Shown: positions 26,745-35,470 of the stretch, piece by piece | Numbering within the stretch: position 1 is the first letter of the stretch | Layout of the letters: each line of letters opens with the position of its first letter | DNA from: Catellatospora methionotrophica | Lineage (GTDB): Bacteria > Actinomycetota > Actinomycetes > Mycobacteriales > Micromonosporaceae | Assembly: GCF_011297335.1 (NCBI RefSeq) | Contig: NZ_JAAOTJ010000015.1 | Span: 1 to 64,000 of the forward strand | Direction of reading: 5' to 3' | DNA: 64,000 nucleotides | Program-made: the position numbers and the translations under genes | The notes under the pieces: generated by a model | What the model was told of the DNA's origin: nothing | The model's database searches: none | What the model saw: the letters and a program-made list of their open reading frames with translations, nothing else

Positions 26745-28588
26745 CAGAGCCCTCCGGCGGCCTTCTCCTTGAGCGCCCGGGAGTGCTGCTCCAGGGCGAC
26801 GAGTTCGGTGAAACGCGCCCGGTACTCGTCGGACTCGGTCACCGGGTTGATCCGCTGCAGCCGCGACTTGACGTCGCCGATGCGCTGGTTGAGCCCGGCG
26901 AGCTGCAGCCGGGCCAGGATCACGTGCAGGTAGCTCGAGTCCGGCTCGCCGTCGTAGCGGACCGGCTCGACGGCCAGTTCCATGACCAGCATCTGCGCGG
27001 CCAGGTCGGTGCACGCGTCGCGCACGCTGTTGACCCAGCCCGCTCCGGCGACTCCGGCGCAGGCCCCGCCCGCCGCGGCGATGGCCGCCCGGATGTCGCG
27101 GTACGGCGGGTGGCCGTAGAGGGTCTCGTCGACCGCGTCGAAGACCGGCCCGGCGAGCACCGGCTGCTGGATCGCGAGCTTCAGCGCCTCGCGCTCGACG
27201 ACCAGGCGCGGGCTGTCCGGGGCCGTCGCGGCGGGCCGGGGCGCGGGCACGTTCGCGCCGTCGGCGCTGCGGATCGCCGTACGCACCTGGTCGACGTCGA
27301 CGCCGAGGTCACCGGCTAGCTTCTGGGCGTACCCGGTGAGCAGTGACCTGTCTTTGATCTTGGAGACCATGGGTGCGGTGGCCCGCAGCGCGGCCACCCG
27401 GCCCTCGACCGTGTCCAGGTCGTAGCGGGCCAGCGTGGAGCGCAGCGCGAACGCGATCAGCGGCTCGCGCCGGGCGACCAGGTCGCGCACGGCCAGGTCG
27501 CCGCGCGCCAGGCGCAGCTCGCAGGGGTCCATGCCGTCGGGGCTGACCGCGATGAACGTCTGCCCGACGAACCGCTGGTCGTCGCCGAACGCCCGCAGCG
27601 CCGCCTTCTGCCCTGCCGCGTCGCCGTCGAAGGTGAAAATGATCTCTCCGGCGTACGCGTCGGTGTCCAGCAGCAGCCGCCGCAGCACCCCGATGTGGTC
27701 CGTGCCGAACGAGGTGCCGCACGTCGCCACGGCCGTGGTCACCCCGGCCAGGTGACAGGCCATCACGTCGGTGTACCCCTCGACGATCACGGCCCGGCCC
27801 TGCTTGGCGATCTCGCGCTTGGCCTGGTCGATGCCGTAGAGCACGTGCGACTTCTTGTACAGCGGCGTCTCGGGGGTGTTCAGGTACTTCGGGCCGTCGT
27901 CGTCGTCGAACAGCTTGCGCGCCCCGAAGCCGATCACGTCGCCGGACACGTCCCGGATCGGCCACAGCAGGCGGCGGCGGAACCGGTCCACCAGGCTGCC
28001 CGACCGGGCGGCACGGGCCAGGCCCGCCGTCTCCAGCTCCGCCGGGCTGAAGCCGAGCCCGCGCAGGTGCTTGACCAGCAGATCCCACTCCACCGGGGCG
28101 AACCCGCAGCCGTAACGCTGGGCGGCGTCCCGGTCGAAGCCGCGCTCGGCGAGGAACTCCCGGGCCGCCCGCGCCCCCGGCGTGAGCAGCTGCTCGGCGT
28201 AGAACGCCTGCGCCGCGGCGTGCGCGGCGACCAGGCGCTGGCGCTGCCCGTGCTGCGGGCGATCGACCGCCGGGCCGCCCTCGATCCGGCGCAGCTGGAT
28301 GCCCGCCCGGTCGGCCAGGCGCTCCACGGACTCGATGAAACTCAGGTGATCGATCTTCTGCACGAAGTTGATCACGTCGCCGCCCTCGCCGCAGCCGTGA
28401 CAGAACCACACGTTGCGCGCCTGGGAAACGGTGAACGACGGCGTCTTCTCGTCGTGGAACGGGCACAGCCCCTTGAGGTTGCCACCGCCCGCGTTCTTCA
28501 GGGTGACCTGCTCACCGGCCACGTCCACGATCGAGCTGCGCTCGCGTACGAGCGCGATGTCCTCATCACGGATGCGACCCCCGGCCAT
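26744..28588 (-). CDS. dnaG: DNA primase DnaG
   Basis: Synthesises RNA primers at the replication fork. In 614 aa it shows a CHC2-type zinc site (C42, H45, C63, C66 in CPFHDEKTPSF and WFCHGCGEGGD), the RNA polymerase core, a Toprim domain (VIVEGYTDVMACHLAG near 266, FTFDGDAAGQKAA near 319), and a C-terminal helical domain for helicase binding. Length and motifs are normal. It is divergent from the 28644 membrane protein by 55 bp. Confidence 0.97.
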   Translation of the reverse strand: MAGGRIRDEDIALVRERSSIVDVAGEQVTLKNAGGGNLKGLCPFHDEKTPSFTVSQARNVWFCHGCGEGGDVINFVQKIDHLSFIESVERLADRAGIQLRRIEGGPAVDRPQHGQRQRLVAAHAAAQAFYAEQLLTPGARAAREFLAERGFDRDAAQRYGCGFAPVEWDLLVKHLRGLGFSPAELETAGLARAARSGSLVDRFRRRLLWPIRDVSGDVIGFGARKLFDDDDGPKYLNTPETPLYKKSHVLYGIDQAKREIAKQGRAVIVEGYTDVMACHLAGVTTAVATCGTSFGTDHIGVLRRLLLDTDAYAGEIIFTFDGDAAGQKAALRAFGDDQRFVGQTFIAVSPDGMDPCELRLARGDLAVRDLVARREPLIAFALRSTLARYDLDTVEGRVAALRATAPMVSKIKDRSLLTGYAQKLAGDLGVDVDQVRTAIRSADGANVPAPRPAATAPDSPRLVVEREALKLAIQQPVLAGPVFDAVDETLYGHPPYRDIRAAIAAAGGACAGVAGAGWVNSVRDACTDLAAQMLVMELAVEPVRYDGEPDSSYLHVILARLQLAGLNQRIGDVKSRLQRINPVTESDEYRARFTELVALEQHSRALKEKAAGGL

Positions 28589-28631
28589 GCGCTACATCCT
28601 GCCAGGGCACACCACCCGGGCGCACAGCCGA

Positions 28632-28637
28632 TACCGT
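28632..28637 (+). promoter_or_regulatory. -10 element of a leaderless transcript
   Basis: TACCGT ends 6 bases before the GTG of the next gene and there is no Shine-Dalgarno, a spacing typical of leaderless mRNAs. Confidence 0.4.
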
Positions 28638-28643
28638 GCGAGC

Positions 28644-29351
28644 GTGGCCCATCCCACCCCCGCTCCCGAGGCGGCCCGTCGCGCCGCCGACGACATCGAG
28701 CTCACCGTCGCGCTCGCCGAGTACACGAAGATCCTCGAAATGCGCCGGGCGGTCAGCGACCAGGCCCACAACCGCTACAACTTCTTCCTGGTCATCGCCA
28801 CCGCCGTGGCCGCCGTCTCGGCCGGCCTGCTCGGCAGCGGCATCGACGACAACGTCAAGACCGGCGCGGTGGCCGCACTCGGCACGCTGGTGCTGCTGAT
28901 GGGCCCGGCGGTCTTCGCCCGCCAGCTGCGCTACACCGGCGCCTCGCAGCGCTACGGCCTCGCCGAGCAGACGCTGCGCACCTACCTGCTCAGCCGCGCC
29001 CCGGCCGTCGCGCCGTACGTGCTGCTGCCCACCCTGGACGACGACGGGCTGTTCCCGCCCCCCAAGAGCTCCTCGCACCGGCGGCTGCGCGACGCGGTCG
29101 GCCTGGCCGCCACCATCGGCCTGGTCAACAGCGCCCTGTTCGCGATGGGCGGCGGCCTGCTCGCCGCAGCCGGGAAGCTGCCCGGCTGGGCGGTGACCAT
29201 CATCGCCCTGGCCCTGTTCGCCGTCGCCGCGGTAGGCCACCTGTGGTGGGTCAGCCGCACCGTCCGCGCCAACTTCACCGCCAACCAGCGGCTCGTGGCC
29301 GCACGCCTCCCCGGCATCCCGCGCCAGACCACCCCGCCCCAGGGTCCGTAA
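28644..29351 (+). CDS. Four-helix membrane protein of unknown function
   Basis: 235 aa. A cytoplasmic N-terminal helix (ELTVALAEYTKILEMRRAV) leads into two closely spaced transmembrane helices (about 46-92). A cytoplasmic segment with LLPTLDDDGLFPPPKSS follows, then two further membrane helices (about 150-205) and a basic tail. The 2+2 layout after a helical stem recalls SLATT-type effectors and RipA-like octameric membrane proteins, but I cannot assign it. GTG 28644 is chosen from the leaderless promoter; no Shine-Dalgarno exists. Confidence 0.65.
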   Translation: MAHPTPAPEAARRAADDIELTVALAEYTKILEMRRAVSDQAHNRYNFFLVIATAVAAVSAGLLGSGIDDNVKTGAVAALGTLVLLMGPAVFARQLRYTGASQRYGLAEQTLRTYLLSRAPAVAPYVLLPTLDDDGLFPPPKSSSHRRLRDAVGLAATIGLVNSALFAMGGGLLAAAGKLPGWAVTIIALALFAVAAVGHLWWVSRTVRANFTANQRLVAARLPGIPRQTTPPQGP

Positions 29352-29362
29352 ACGCCACCGGT

Positions 29363-29423
29363 GATCGCTGTTTCGGGTCAAGATCTGTGGTCTGACCGCA
29401 CCTTCTGACCCGAAACAGCGATC
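29363..29423. repeat. 61-bp palindromic intergenic element, family A copy 2
   Basis: Same length and same GATC ends, GTTTCGGGTCA arm and TGACCCGAAAC arm as copy 1, with about 10 differences, most of them compensatory or in the centre. Starts 12 bp after the membrane-protein stop and 73 bp before the dgt stop. Confidence 0.8.
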
Positions 29424-29446
29424 ATGCTCGCCTCGGCCGACGTCCC

Positions 29447-29506
29447 GGCGGCAGGCGGAGCGGCGTCAGGCGGAACGGCGGTAGGCGAAGCGGCGTCAGG
29501 CCGAGG
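29447..29506. repeat. 15-bp tandem repeat (four units)
   Basis: Units of GGCGNNAGGCNNAGC form run from 29447, and the last overlaps the 3' end of dgt. Units differ by 2-5 bases. Confidence 0.5.
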
Positions 29507-30719
29507 CGGAGCCGCCGGTCAGGTGCTGGTGCCAGGATTGGGCGGCGGGGTCGGTCAGGGAGGCGACCTGGTCGAGGACGACGCGGCGGCGGGCGGTGTC
29601 GTCGGGGGCTTCGCGCCAGAGAGGGGCGAAGACGGGGTCGAGCTCGTCGGGGGCCCGGTCGGCCAGGAGGCGGACCAGGTCGGTGAGGATCTCACGCTGC
29701 TGGGCGTACCACGGTTCCATGCCCCGGCGGCGCATCACGTAGCGCAGCGCGATGCCCTTGAGCAGGGCGCAGCGGATACGGGCGGCCTGCGGCACGATCA
29801 GGTCGGCGTCGTAGCGGCGCAGCGGGCCGTCGCCGTACTTCTCGCGGGTCGCGTCGACGGCGGCGGCGACGAAACGTCCGGTCAGGACGCTGGTGCAGCG
29901 TTTGAGCGCCTGCTGCGCCCTGAAGGAGCCGTCGTATCCGGCCAGCGGCGCGACGACGGGATCGGCCAGCAGCTCGATCAGCGCCTCGTTCAGCAGCGCC
30001 GGGGACTCCGACGAGTAGACCTGGGCCACGTCCGCGCACAGGGCGGCCCGCTCGTCGGCGTCGAGCAGCAGCGGCCGCAGTTCGATGAACCCGGAGTACA
30101 GGCCGTCCTCGACGTCGTGCACCGAGTACGCCACGTCGTCGGACCAGTCCATGACCTGCGCCTCCAGGCAGCGCCGGTCGTCGTCGGGCGCGCCCAGGCG
30201 CACCCAGTCGAAGACGGGGCGGTCGTCGGCGTACACCCCGAACTTGCGGGTGCCGTCCCGGCGTGGCCAGGGATACTTGCAGGTCGCGTCCAGCGAGGCC
30301 CGGGTCAGGTTGAGCCCCGCGCCCTCCACCTTGGCCTCCAGCCGGGTCAGCACCCGCAGCGTCTGCGCATTGCCCTCGAACCCGCCCCAGGCCCTGCTGA
30401 CCTCGTCGAGCGCGTCCTCGCCGTTGTGCCCGAACGGCGGATGCCCCAGGTCGTGGGCCAGCCCGGCGACGTCGACGACATCGGCGTCGCAGCCGAGCCG
30501 GGCGCCCGTCTCGCGGGCGATCTGCGCGACCTCCAGCGAGTGCGTCAACCGCGTACGCAAGAAGTCGCCGCTGCCCGCCGTGTGCACCTGGGTCTTGGCG
30601 GCCAGCCGCCGGAATCCGGCCGAATGCAGCACCCGGGCCCGGTCGCGCTCGTACGGGCTGCGGCCGAAGCCGGTGTCCTTCGAAGGCTCGGGGATGAACC
30701 GCTCGCTGGGATCGACCAT
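29496..30719 (-). CDS. dgt: Deoxyguanosinetriphosphate triphosphohydrolase-like HD protein
   Basis: About 407 aa. HD-domain enzyme that removes tripolyphosphate from dNTPs: THSLEV (H60), the HD pair at 89-90 in LAHDLGHPPFGHNGED, and a distal DWSDDVAYSVHDVED supply the metal site. The linkage to dnaG in the same region is common in actinomycetes. The ATG 30719 is preferred to the preceding TTG. On the minus strand a TAGTCT -10 (complement of 30727-30732) ends about 7 bases before it, so the mRNA is probably leaderless. The gene runs into the 15-bp tandem repeat at its 3' end. Confidence 0.93.
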   Translation of the reverse strand: MVDPSERFIPEPSKDTGFGRSPYERDRARVLHSAGFRRLAAKTQVHTAGSGDFLRTRLTHSLEVAQIARETGARLGCDADVVDVAGLAHDLGHPPFGHNGEDALDEVSRAWGGFEGNAQTLRVLTRLEAKVEGAGLNLTRASLDATCKYPWPRRDGTRKFGVYADDRPVFDWVRLGAPDDDRRCLEAQVMDWSDDVAYSVHDVEDGLYSGFIELRPLLLDADERAALCADVAQVYSSESPALLNEALIELLADPVVAPLAGYDGSFRAQQALKRCTSVLTGRFVAAAVDATREKYGDGPLRRYDADLIVPQAARIRCALLKGIALRYVMRRRGMEPWYAQQREILTDLVRLLADRAPDELDPVFAPLWREAPDDTARRRVVLDQVASLTDPAAQSWHQHLTGGSASA

Positions 30720-30847
30720 CAACCAAGACTACTGACCCTCCCCCGCTTTCTCGCGCACGCGCGGTGAACGTCAGCCGACCGGAACCATCCACGTTGGCAT
30801 CGATGGTTATTGACATTCATGTTGCGGGGACGTTAAGTGGTGGGACA

Positions 30848-30861
30848 AGAGAGCGCTCTCA
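30848..30861. promoter_or_regulatory. LacI/CebR-type operator before the GH16 gene
   Basis: AGAGAGCGCTCTCA, a 12-bp perfect palindrome (30849-30860), matches the CebR-type box TGGGAGCGCTCCCA at 11 of 14 positions. It lies 85 bp before the ATG, suitable for repression by a LacI-family regulator. Confidence 0.6.
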
Positions 30862-30945
30862 CAACCGTTCCACGGTCCCCGGTCCGCCGCCTGCCGTGCC
30901 CCGCGGCGTGCGGTCCGCCCTCTTCCCCAGGAGGAGAAAGCCCTG

Positions 30946-32334
30946 ATGAGCACGCGATTCTCCGGACGCCGCGCGGCGGCGTTCGCCACCGGCCTGGCCG
31001 TACTGACCGCCGCGGCGGTCGCCGCGGTCAACGCGATCCCCGCGCACGCCTCGCTGCCGTCCACGCCCTCGGGCTGGCAGCTGGTGTGGAGCGACGACTT
31101 CAACGGCGCGAACAACACGCTGCCCTCGTCCAGCAACTGGATCATCGACACCGGCACGTCCTACCCGGGCGGCCCCGCCCAGTGGGGCACCGGCGAGATC
31201 CAGACGTACACCAACAGCACGAACAACGTCCGCCAGGACGGCGCGGGCAACCTGCTGATCACGCCGATCAAGAGCGGCAACAACTGGACCTCGTCGCGCA
31301 TCGAGACGGTCCGCACCGACTTCAAGCCCGCCGCGGGGCGCGTCCTGCGCATCGAGGGCCGCATCCAGATGCCCAACGTGACCGGGGCCGCGGCCGCCGG
31401 CTACTGGCCCGCGTTCTGGGCGCTCGGCGCTCCCTACCGGGGCAACTACCAGAACTGGCCGGGTGTCGGCGAGTTCGACATCATGGAGAACGTCAACGGC
31501 ATCAACTCGGTGTGGGGCGTGCTGCACTGCGGCGTCGCGCCCGGCGGGCCGTGCAACGAGTTCAACGGCATCGGCGCGAGCCGGGCCTGTCCGGGCAGCA
31601 GCTGCCAGTCGGCGTTCCACACGTACCGGTTCGAGTGGGACCGCACCAACGAGAACGCCCAGCAGCTGCGCTGGTACGTCGACGGGACGCTGTTCCACAC
31701 CGTGAACCAGAGCCAGGTCGGCTCGTACTGGGGCGCGATGACCTCGCACGCCGGTTACTTCCTGCTGCTCAACGTGGCCATGGGCGGCGCGTTCCCGAAC
31801 GGCGTGGCCGGTTCGGCGACGCCGACCGGCAGCACCGTGTCGGGCCAGCCGATGCGCGTCGACTACGTGGCCGTCTACCAGACCACGGGCGGCACCACCC
31901 CGCCGTCGTCGCCGCCGGCCAGCCCGCCGCCGACCGGCAACCGCGACGCGTACGCCAACATCCAGGCCGAGAGCCGCAACGCCCAGTCCGGCACCACGAT
32001 CTACGAGGGCTACTACGTCGGCGCCATCGGCAACGGCGACAACCTGCGCTTCGACGGGGTGAACTTCGGTTCGCCGCGCCCGCTGGACTTCGTGACCCGG
32101 GCCGCCTCGGGTGCCGCGGGCGGCATCAGCGGGCTGGTCGAGGTGCGTATCGACAGTCTGTCCAACGCGCCCATCGGCAGCTTCGCCATCGCCAACACGG
32201 GCGGCTGGACGAGCTGGCGCGAGATTCCCGCGAACGTGGGTACGGTGACCGGCACGCACACGGTCTACCTGACCTTCTCCAGCGGGCAGCCCAACGACTT
32301 CGTCAACATCGACTGGATCCGGTTCCGCCGCTGA
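30946..32334 (+). CDS. Secreted GH16 endo-beta-glucanase with C-terminal CBM6-like domain
   Basis: 462 aa. Signal peptide (about 1-34), GH16 jelly roll with the catalytic motif GEFDIMEN (near 174; the two Glu are nucleophile and acid/base), a Pro-Ser linker (PPSSPPASPPPTG), and a CBM6/35-like module ending FVNIDWIRFRR. The domain order is that of bacterial endo-1,3-beta-glucanases (laminarinases). The preceding LacI-type palindrome suggests induction by a beta-glucan breakdown product. GGAGGAG lies before the ATG, and a perfect 13-bp terminator follows the stop. Confidence 0.92.
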   Translation: MSTRFSGRRAAAFATGLAVLTAAAVAAVNAIPAHASLPSTPSGWQLVWSDDFNGANNTLPSSSNWIIDTGTSYPGGPAQWGTGEIQTYTNSTNNVRQDGAGNLLITPIKSGNNWTSSRIETVRTDFKPAAGRVLRIEGRIQMPNVTGAAAAGYWPAFWALGAPYRGNYQNWPGVGEFDIMENVNGINSVWGVLHCGVAPGGPCNEFNGIGASRACPGSSCQSAFHTYRFEWDRTNENAQQLRWYVDGTLFHTVNQSQVGSYWGAMTSHAGYFLLLNVAMGGAFPNGVAGSATPTGSTVSGQPMRVDYVAVYQTTGGTTPPSSPPASPPPTGNRDAYANIQAESRNAQSGTTIYEGYYVGAIGNGDNLRFDGVNFGSPRPLDFVTRAASGAAGGISGLVEVRIDSLSNAPIGSFAIANTGGWTSWREIPANVGTVTGTHTVYLTFSSGQPNDFVNIDWIRFRR

Positions 32335-32353
32335 CCTGATCCGGTGTGGTCCC

Positions 32354-32387
32354 GGGAGGGCCCGGCAGGTAACGGCCGGGCCCTCCC
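32354..32387 (+). terminator. Terminator after the GH16 gene
   Basis: A perfect 13-bp stem (32354-32366 with 32375-32387) with an 8-nt loop begins 20 bp after the stop. Confidence 0.8.
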
Positions 32388-32409
32388 GCGGTGAACCTCC
32401 ACCGACACA

Positions 32410-32447
32410 TGCTCGTTTCGGGACGCACGAGCGTCCCGAAACGAGCA
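32410..32447. repeat. 17-bp perfect palindrome sharing family A arms
   Basis: A perfect 17-bp stem (32410-32426 with 32431-32447) with a 4-nt loop. The core GTTTCGGG...CCCGAAAC is the one found in the 61-bp family A elements, but the centre is deleted. It is a terminator for the minus-strand lipoprotein gene by position, or a shortened element. Confidence 0.65.
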
Positions 32448-32460
32448 CGTGTTCGCGCCG

Positions 32461-33117
32461 TCAGTACGTGTAGCCGCTGTCGCCGGACGGGGAGGCCGCC
32501 GCGGCGGGTGAGGCCGGGGCGTCCGGTGAGGCGTCCGCGCCGGGCGGCTTGACCGGCACCGGGGTGGCGGTCGGCAGGCAGGTCAGGTTCTTGCGGCCGG
32601 TCGGCGCGACCACGAACCACACGCCGCCGACGGCCTGGCCCTTCCACTGCCCGGCCTTCTTGTCGCCGAGGTAGCGGTAGAGCGGCCAGCCGGCCAGGGT
32701 GACCTGGGTGGCCCCGTCCTCCCGCTCGATCGTGCCGACGAGCTTGGCGTCCAGGCCGGTCAGCTTCAGGTTCTCGTCGACCAGCACCGGCGGCCAGACC
32801 GCGGCGCAGTCACCGGAGCAGTGGGAGGCGGGCGGGTCGGCGGTGTCCTTGTCGAACCGGTAGAGCACGAAACCGGCCGCGTCGGTGACCACGTCGCCCA
32901 TCTTCGGGATCTTCTTGCCGCGCAGCTCGGCGGTGGGTATACCGACCGCGGCGGCGACGATCTCGGCGGCGGGCTCGTTCTCGGCCGGGCCGAGCGGTGA
33001 CGGGGCGGGCGCGGTGACCGGCGCGGGGCCGTCACGCAGGCCCGCGCAGGCGGTAATCGCCCCCAGGGGGACCACCAGCAGCGCGGCGGCGAGCACGACA
33101 CGAACTTTTCGTAGCAT
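32461..33117 (-). CDS. COG4315-type lipoprotein
   Basis: 218 aa. Lipobox AITACAG (Cys near 24), then a repeat-type domain seen in secreted actinomycete lipoproteins (FVLYRFDKDTADPPASHCSGDCAAVWPPVL; two Cys), and a second similar copy (GWPLYRYLGDKKAGQWKGQ). The tail is Pro/Ala-rich. COG4315 proteins are often found beside electron-transport genes. Here it is 21 bp after a ferredoxin reductase gene, so it may be an extracellular electron or metal partner. That role is inference. Confidence 0.82.
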   Translation of the reverse strand: MLRKVRVVLAAALLVVPLGAITACAGLRDGPAPVTAPAPSPLGPAENEPAAEIVAAAVGIPTAELRGKKIPKMGDVVTDAAGFVLYRFDKDTADPPASHCSGDCAAVWPPVLVDENLKLTGLDAKLVGTIEREDGATQVTLAGWPLYRYLGDKKAGQWKGQAVGGVWFVVAPTGRKNLTCLPTATPVPVKPPGADASPDAPASPAAAASPSGDSGYTY

Positions 33118-33138
33118 CGGGACTTCCCTTCTCTCGGC

Positions 33139-34401
33139 TCAACCGACCAGGCTCAGGCGGCGCTGGTTCGGGACGACGGCGGGCAGCGACACGACCGGCC
33201 GGGCGGCGGCGCCCGCCTCCCGCATCGCGCGGGCGAGCGTGGTGAACTGCCGGGGCGCGTTGACGGCGACCACGCCGGTGGTCACCCCGCCCCGGCGGTG
33301 GGCGGCGAGGACGCCGCCGCGGGCGATGTCGCGGCGGCCGGGGCGCAGTTCGCTGACGGCGACCTCCTCGGCCTGGTCGAGGCGGCCGATGACCTGGATG
33401 CGCAGGCCGAACAGGTCGGACCAGTAACGCGGCAGGACGGCGGCGGCGGGGGCGGCGCGGGAGCCGGACAGCAGCGTGCGGGCCGCGGCCTGGCCCTGTT
33501 CCATGGCGGCGATCCACTGGTCGACACGGCCGGGCTGGTCGGCGTACCAGGCGTTGGGCCAGCGGGCCACCGCACCGGCGGCGACGACCCGGTCGACGCC
33601 CTGCACCCGCAGGCTCTCGTCGCAGAGCAGGCCGTCGCCGGTGTCGGCGTGGCGGGCGGTGAACCAGCCGGTGTCGGGCCGCTCCCCGAGGGTGGCGATG
33701 ACCACGTCGGCGTCGACGTGCGAGCCGTCGTCGAGGTCGAGCCGCCAGCCACGGCGGCTGCGCGACAGGTGCCCGACCCGGCGGCCGAGGCGCATGCGCA
33801 CGCCCTCGTGCCGCATCGTGTCGGCGATCAGCCCGCCCGTCACGGACCCGACGGCACGCGTCATGACCTGCGCGTTCGAGTCGATCATGACGCATTCGCG
33901 GGCCATCGAGCGCACCACGTGGGCGGCTTCGCAGCCGGTGAGCCCGGCGCCGACGACGGCGACCCGCCGCGCCCGGCGCAGGTCGGCGGCCAGGCCCAGC
34001 GCGTCGTCGATGCCGTGCAGGAAGTGCAGGCCGGGCTCGCCGGCGGGCCAGCCGTCCGGGACGACCGGGCTGGCACCGGTCGCGACGACCAGCGCGTCGT
34101 ACTCGTACATCTCGCCGGTCTGCGCGTAGACGATCTGCCGCCTGGCGTCGAGCTCGGCGGCGACCCGGCCCGTCAGCCAGCGCGCGGGCGCGGCGGTGGA
34201 CAGCCGCACGTCGCCGTGCCGCTGCCCGGTGAGCAGCCCTTTCGAGCAGGCCGGGCGATGGTACGGCGAGTGCGGCTCCCCCGCCAGCACGGTGACCGCG
34301 CCGGTGAACCCCAGGCGCTCCAGCTCCTCGACCGCCGCCACGGCGGCCCGCCCGCCGCCCACGACGACGATCCGGTCCAGATCGGACGTCCGGTGCCTCA
34401 T
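33139..34401 (-). CDS. FAD-dependent ferredoxin reductase-like protein
   Basis: 420 aa. FAD dinucleotide-binding IVVVGGGRAAVAAVEEL, then a second Rossmann motif VAVVGAGLTGCEAAHVV for NAD(P)H, and a DRVVAAGAVARWPN stretch that binds FAD, as in rhodocoxin/putidaredoxin reductases. It probably passes electrons from NADH to the ferredoxin domain encoded upstream. The ATG at 34401 overlaps the stop of a 25-residue micro-ORF by four bases, and the GAGGAG inside that ORF serves as ribosome binding site. Confidence 0.88.
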   Translation of the reverse strand: MRHRTSDLDRIVVVGGGRAAVAAVEELERLGFTGAVTVLAGEPHSPYHRPACSKGLLTGQRHGDVRLSTAAPARWLTGRVAAELDARRQIVYAQTGEMYEYDALVVATGASPVVPDGWPAGEPGLHFLHGIDDALGLAADLRRARRVAVVGAGLTGCEAAHVVRSMARECVMIDSNAQVMTRAVGSVTGGLIADTMRHEGVRMRLGRRVGHLSRSRRGWRLDLDDGSHVDADVVIATLGERPDTGWFTARHADTGDGLLCDESLRVQGVDRVVAAGAVARWPNAWYADQPGRVDQWIAAMEQGQAAARTLLSGSRAAPAAAVLPRYWSDLFGLRIQVIGRLDQAEEVAVSELRPGRRDIARGGVLAAHRRGGVTTGVVAVNAPRQFTTLARAMREAGAAARPVVSLPAVVPNQRRLSLVG

Positions 34402-34475
34402 GCCTGCTCCTCGTTCCACACGATGCGCCCGTCGAGGCCGGTTCCGCGTTCGTCAGGTTCGTCGGACCGCTCCAT
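34398..34475 (-). CDS. 25-residue translationally coupled micro-ORF
   Basis: Starts at ATG 34475, 5 bases after the stop of the ferredoxin-fusion gene; its Shine-Dalgarno (GAGGAG) is the end of that gene. The stop (TGA) shares ATGA with the start of the reductase gene. The product is acidic (MERSDEPDER, then GRIVWNEEQA) with no membrane helix. Coupling at both ends means it is very likely translated. It may serve only as a coupling leader for the reductase or be a small regulatory subunit. Confidence 0.6.
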   Translation of the reverse strand: MERSDEPDERGTGLDGRIVWNEEQA

Positions 34476-34480
34476 CACGG

Positions 34481-35470
34481 CTACTCCTCGCTGGTCAGGT
34501 CGGCGACGTGGAAGCGGTCACGGGCGGTGCGGTGCGATGGCCGGCTGTGGCGGGCCCGCTGCCGGAACTCGTCCAGCTCGGTGGCCGGCTCGAACGCGGG
34601 GCGGCGCTCCTCCGCGTCGTCCTCGGGTGGTGCGGTGGCACGCTCGCGTTGGCGCACGATGAGCGGAGTCACCGGCGGCGAGGGCACGGTCGGCGGGGAC
34701 CCGGCGGGGCGGCGCACGCTGATGGCGCGGGCCGGGCACACCTCGACCGCGCGGACCACCTCGTCCAGGCGGTACGCGGGCGGGGCCGCGGTGTAGTCGA
34801 GCCGCCCGTCGCCGCGCAGGCTGAACACGGCGGGCGCCTCCTGCTCGCAGAAGCCGAAGCGGGCGCACTTCACCGGGTCCACGTCGACGACCAGGCTGTC
34901 GCGCTGCGGGTCGGGCCGCATGACGGACAGCACGCTGTCGGACTCGACCCGGCGGTTGCGGCGCGGCCAGGTGGTGAACCACAGGGCGACCGTCGCCAGC
35001 CAGGCGGTGTAGACCGGCCCCCAGACCCAGGCCGGGCCGGTGTCCGTGCCGGAGATCAGCACGTGCGCCGAGACCAGCGAGAACCCGACGTAGGTGGCCA
35101 TGTGCACGGCGCGCCACCGACTGAAGCCGAGCCTGCGCTGGATCACGATCGAGATCGCGCCCGCCAGCACCAGTTCCAGGCCCAGCACGCCCGCGCCGAC
35201 GCCGATCGGGTCGTCGGCGTCCACGAACGGCACGATGACCTCGACCACGCTGATGGTGCCGTTCGGCACGGCGAGCTGCGCGATCCCGTGCACCAGGCCG
35301 AGGGTCAGCCCGATCAGCGCGATGCCCTGATGGGCGGCGTACGCGACGGGCCGGCGGATCCGGCTCAGCCCCCATCCGTTGCGCAACGCGACGCCGCCGA
35401 GCACCGCCAGCCACAGCAGCCCGAACGACGTGAATCCCACCGTGGCGGCGATGACATGCGCACTCTCCAT
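34481..35470 (-). CDS. Ferric-reductase-like haem membrane domain fused to a [3Fe-4S]/[4Fe-4S] ferredoxin
   Basis: 329 aa. Six transmembrane helices with two pairs of His spaced 13-14 residues (AAHQGIALIGLTLGLVHG and VHMATYVGFSLVSAH), which fits two stacked haems as in ferric reductases. The C-terminal half holds CARFGFCEQEAPAVF and a later EVCPARAISV, the Cys pattern of P450-type ferredoxins. A polar tail follows. It could carry electrons from the downstream reductase across the membrane. The ATG at 35470 lies 291 bp from the divergent DUF4142 gene, a region with its own promoter. Confidence 0.85.
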   Translation of the reverse strand: MESAHVIAATVGFTSFGLLWLAVLGGVALRNGWGLSRIRRPVAYAAHQGIALIGLTLGLVHGIAQLAVPNGTISVVEVIVPFVDADDPIGVGAGVLGLELVLAGAISIVIQRRLGFSRWRAVHMATYVGFSLVSAHVLISGTDTGPAWVWGPVYTAWLATVALWFTTWPRRNRRVESDSVLSVMRPDPQRDSLVVDVDPVKCARFGFCEQEAPAVFSLRGDGRLDYTAAPPAYRLDEVVRAVEVCPARAISVRRPAGSPPTVPSPPVTPLIVRQRERATAPPEDDAEERRPAFEPATELDEFRQRARHSRPSHRTARDRFHVADLTSEE

